A DNA stretch of 64,000 nucleotides from Paenibacillus agricola (lineage in GTDB: Bacteria > Bacillota > Bacilli > Paenibacillales > NBRC-103111). Location of the stretch: positions 363,478 to 427,477 of the forward strand of contig NZ_JAAOIW010000003.1 of the NCBI RefSeq assembly GCF_011440305.1, given 5' to 3'. Every line of letters starts with the position of its first letter. Within the stretch, counting starts at the first letter, position 1. A model generated the notes under the pieces. It saw nothing but the letters and a program-made list of their open reading frames with translations, was not told the DNA's origin and searched no databases. Positions 62,907 to 64,000 of the stretch are shown here, piece after piece. Both the position numbers and the translations under genes were made by a program.

Positions 62907-64000
62907 TTACGAAGTATATTGTGAAGGAAATCCTAATAGTTTTGCAATTTTGACTACAAGTTCTTGCTGTGAAATCATCATTTGATATATTTCGTCATAT
63001 CGTTTGTTATGCAATTCTTCACTTTTAATGTCTTGGTCGATAATATCCGTTACTTTTTCTGTAAGTGTCTGCACCATGCTTCGCAGTTCAATAACTTCTT
63101 CAGACATACCGTTATACCGTCTGTTTAGTGATTCTGCTGTCGTCGTTAATTCACTTTTGATATCCTGGTCTATCATTTCGGTTACATTTTCTGTAAGTGT
63201 CTGCATCATACTTCGCAGCTCTGTTACTTCTTCAGATATACCGTCATACCGTTTGTTCAGGGATTCTGCTGTTACCATTAATACCGCTACTTCTTCAGAC
63301 ACACCGTCATACCGTTTATTCAGGGATTCTGCTGTTACCATTAATACCGCTACTTCTTCAGATATACCGTCATACCGTGTGTTCAGTAATTCTACTATCG
63401 TCGTTAATTCACTTTTGATGTCTTGTTCAATAATTTCCGTTACATTTTCTGTAAGTGCCTGCATCAAGCTTGACAGCTTCGCTACTTCTTCAGACATACC
63501 ATCATACCGTGTGTTCAGTAATTCTGCTGTCGTCGTTAATTCACTTTTGATGTCTTGTTCAATAATTTCCGTTACATTTTCTGTAAGTGCCTGCATCAAG
63601 CTTGACAGCTTCGTTACTTCTTCAGACATACCGTCATACCGTGTGTTCAGTAATTCTGCTGTCGTCGTTAATTCACTTTTGATGTCTTGTTCAATAATTT
63701 CCGTTACATTTTCTGTAAGTACCTGCATCACGCTTCGCAGCTCCGCTACTTCTTCTGACACACCGTCATACCGTGTGTTCAGTAATTCTGCTGTCGTCGT
63801 TAATTCACTTTTGATGTCTTGTTTAATAATTTCCGTTACATTTTCTGTAAGTACCTGCATCACGCTTCGCAGCTCCGTTACTTCTTCTGACACACCGTCA
63901 TACCGTGTGTTCAGTATTTCTGCTGTCGTCGTTAATTCACTTTTGATGTCTTGTTCAATAATTTCCGTTACATTTTCTGTAAGTGCCTGCATCACGCTTC
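62907..64000 (-). CDS. Highly repetitive coiled-coil protein, N-terminus outside window
   Basis: At least 364 codons, open to the window edge; the first in-window Met lies inside a repeat, so the true start is beyond 64000. The product is a chain of 44-residue units of the form xLTENVTEIIxQDIKSELTTTAELLNTRYDG...SEEVxxLxSxMQ, plus two 21-residue units (MVTAESLNKRYDG...SEEVAVL) in the middle. The C-terminus is unique (KRYDEIYQMMISQQELVVKIAKLLGFPSQYTS). 44 equals four 11-residue turns, suggesting a long hendecad-type coiled coil. No Cys, Trp or Pro in the repeats. Function unknown. Confidence 0.85.
   Translation of the reverse strand, partial: SVMQALTENVTEIIEQDIKSELTTTAEILNTRYDGVSEEVTELRSVMQVLTENVTEIIKQDIKSELTTTAELLNTRYDGVSEEVAELRSVMQVLTENVTEIIEQDIKSELTTTAELLNTRYDGMSEEVTKLSSLMQALTENVTEIIEQDIKSELTTTAELLNTRYDGMSEEVAKLSSLMQALTENVTEIIEQDIKSELTTIVELLNTRYDGISEEVAVLMVTAESLNKRYDGVSEEVAVLMVTAESLNKRYDGISEEVTELRSMMQTLTENVTEMIDQDIKSELTTTAESLNRRYNGMSEEVIELRSMVQTLTEKVTDIIDQDIKSEELHNKRYDEIYQMMISQQELVVKIAKLLGFPSQYTS
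63094..64000 (-). repeat. 132-base and 63-base in-frame tandem repeats
   Basis: The marker ACTTCTTC (plus strand) recurs at 63094, 63226, 63289, 63352, 63484, 63616, 63748 and 63880, that is spacings of 132, 63, 63, 132, 132, 132 and 132 bases. All are multiples of 3. The 132-base copies between 63352 and 64000 are nearly identical, pointing to recent expansion. Confidence 0.93.

Noticed and set aside
63094..64000. Possible CRISPR array from regularly spaced repeats
   Set aside because: Units are 132 or 63 bases, always in frame, with no unique spacers; they encode a coiled-coil protein.

Overview
The window reads as a chromosomal segment of an endospore-forming Firmicute, most likely Paenibacillus or a close relative. 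Gene order follows the Bacillus subtilis chromosome in several blocks: mreD-mreC-mreB-radC-maf with a SpoIIB-like SPOR protein nearby; murC/folC/valS with a T-box leader; spoVID; hemL and hemB-hemD-hemC-hemX-hemA; ysxC-lonA-lonB-clpX-clpP-tig-ysoA; and rdgB-rph-gerM. An SLH-anchored amidase, a YutG-like PgpA protein, GerM and SpoVID fit a Gram-positive spore former with an S-layer. Almost all ancestral genes lie on the minus strand; later insertions on the plus strand break this up.

Layout. 1-4.0 kb: cell-shape operon mreBCD with radC and maf. 4.1-7.9 kb: SLH amidase, SPOR protein, ferritin, and a small DUF1450 protein behind a Fur-box promoter. 8.0-14 kb: valS, folC, murC behind a valine-type T-box. 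14-18.3 kb: SpoVID-like coat protein, a pseudouridine synthase with a 40-residue membrane protein upstream, and a secreted phosphodiester-glycosidase-like protein. 18.3-30.7 kb: a tetrapyrrole supercluster (hemL, a Crp/Fnr regulator, hemEHY, hemB, a CobA-HemD fusion, hemC, precorrin-2 dehydrogenase, hemX, hemA) covering glutamyl-tRNA to coproheme plus the siroheme branch. 30.7-34.5 kb: a hypothetical, speD with a structured leader, a hypothetical, an AlkD-like protein and ysxC. 34.5-46.9 kb: protein quality control (lonA, lonB, clpX, clpP, tig) interrupted by a CwlD-like amidase, a divergent polysaccharide deacetylase and ispG. 47-51.7 kb: asnB, rdgB, rph, gerM.

51.9-64 kb is more accessory: a PAS-GGDEF protein, a PgpA-like protein, a metallo-beta-lactamase and methyltransferase pair, a ROK regulator without the usual zinc cysteines, an aerobic formylglycine-generating enzyme, a CPA1 antiporter with a duplicated cytoplasmic tail, two overlapping DGQHR/DndB-like genes, and the C-terminal part of a highly repetitive coiled-coil protein cut by the window edge.

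The most unusual signals are a family of 44-base hairpin repeats that end in the Shine-Dalgarno sequence of lonB and of the formylglycine-generating enzyme gene (a diverged copy sits before lonA), the tandem DGQHR pair without recognisable dnd modification genes, the near-identical 132-base coding repeats, a pseudoknot-like speD leader, and a 30-base palindrome that encodes the identical last four residues of two convergent genes. Start sites were chosen by Shine-Dalgarno position and by recalled family N-termini. All functional calls come from reading motifs; no database search was run.
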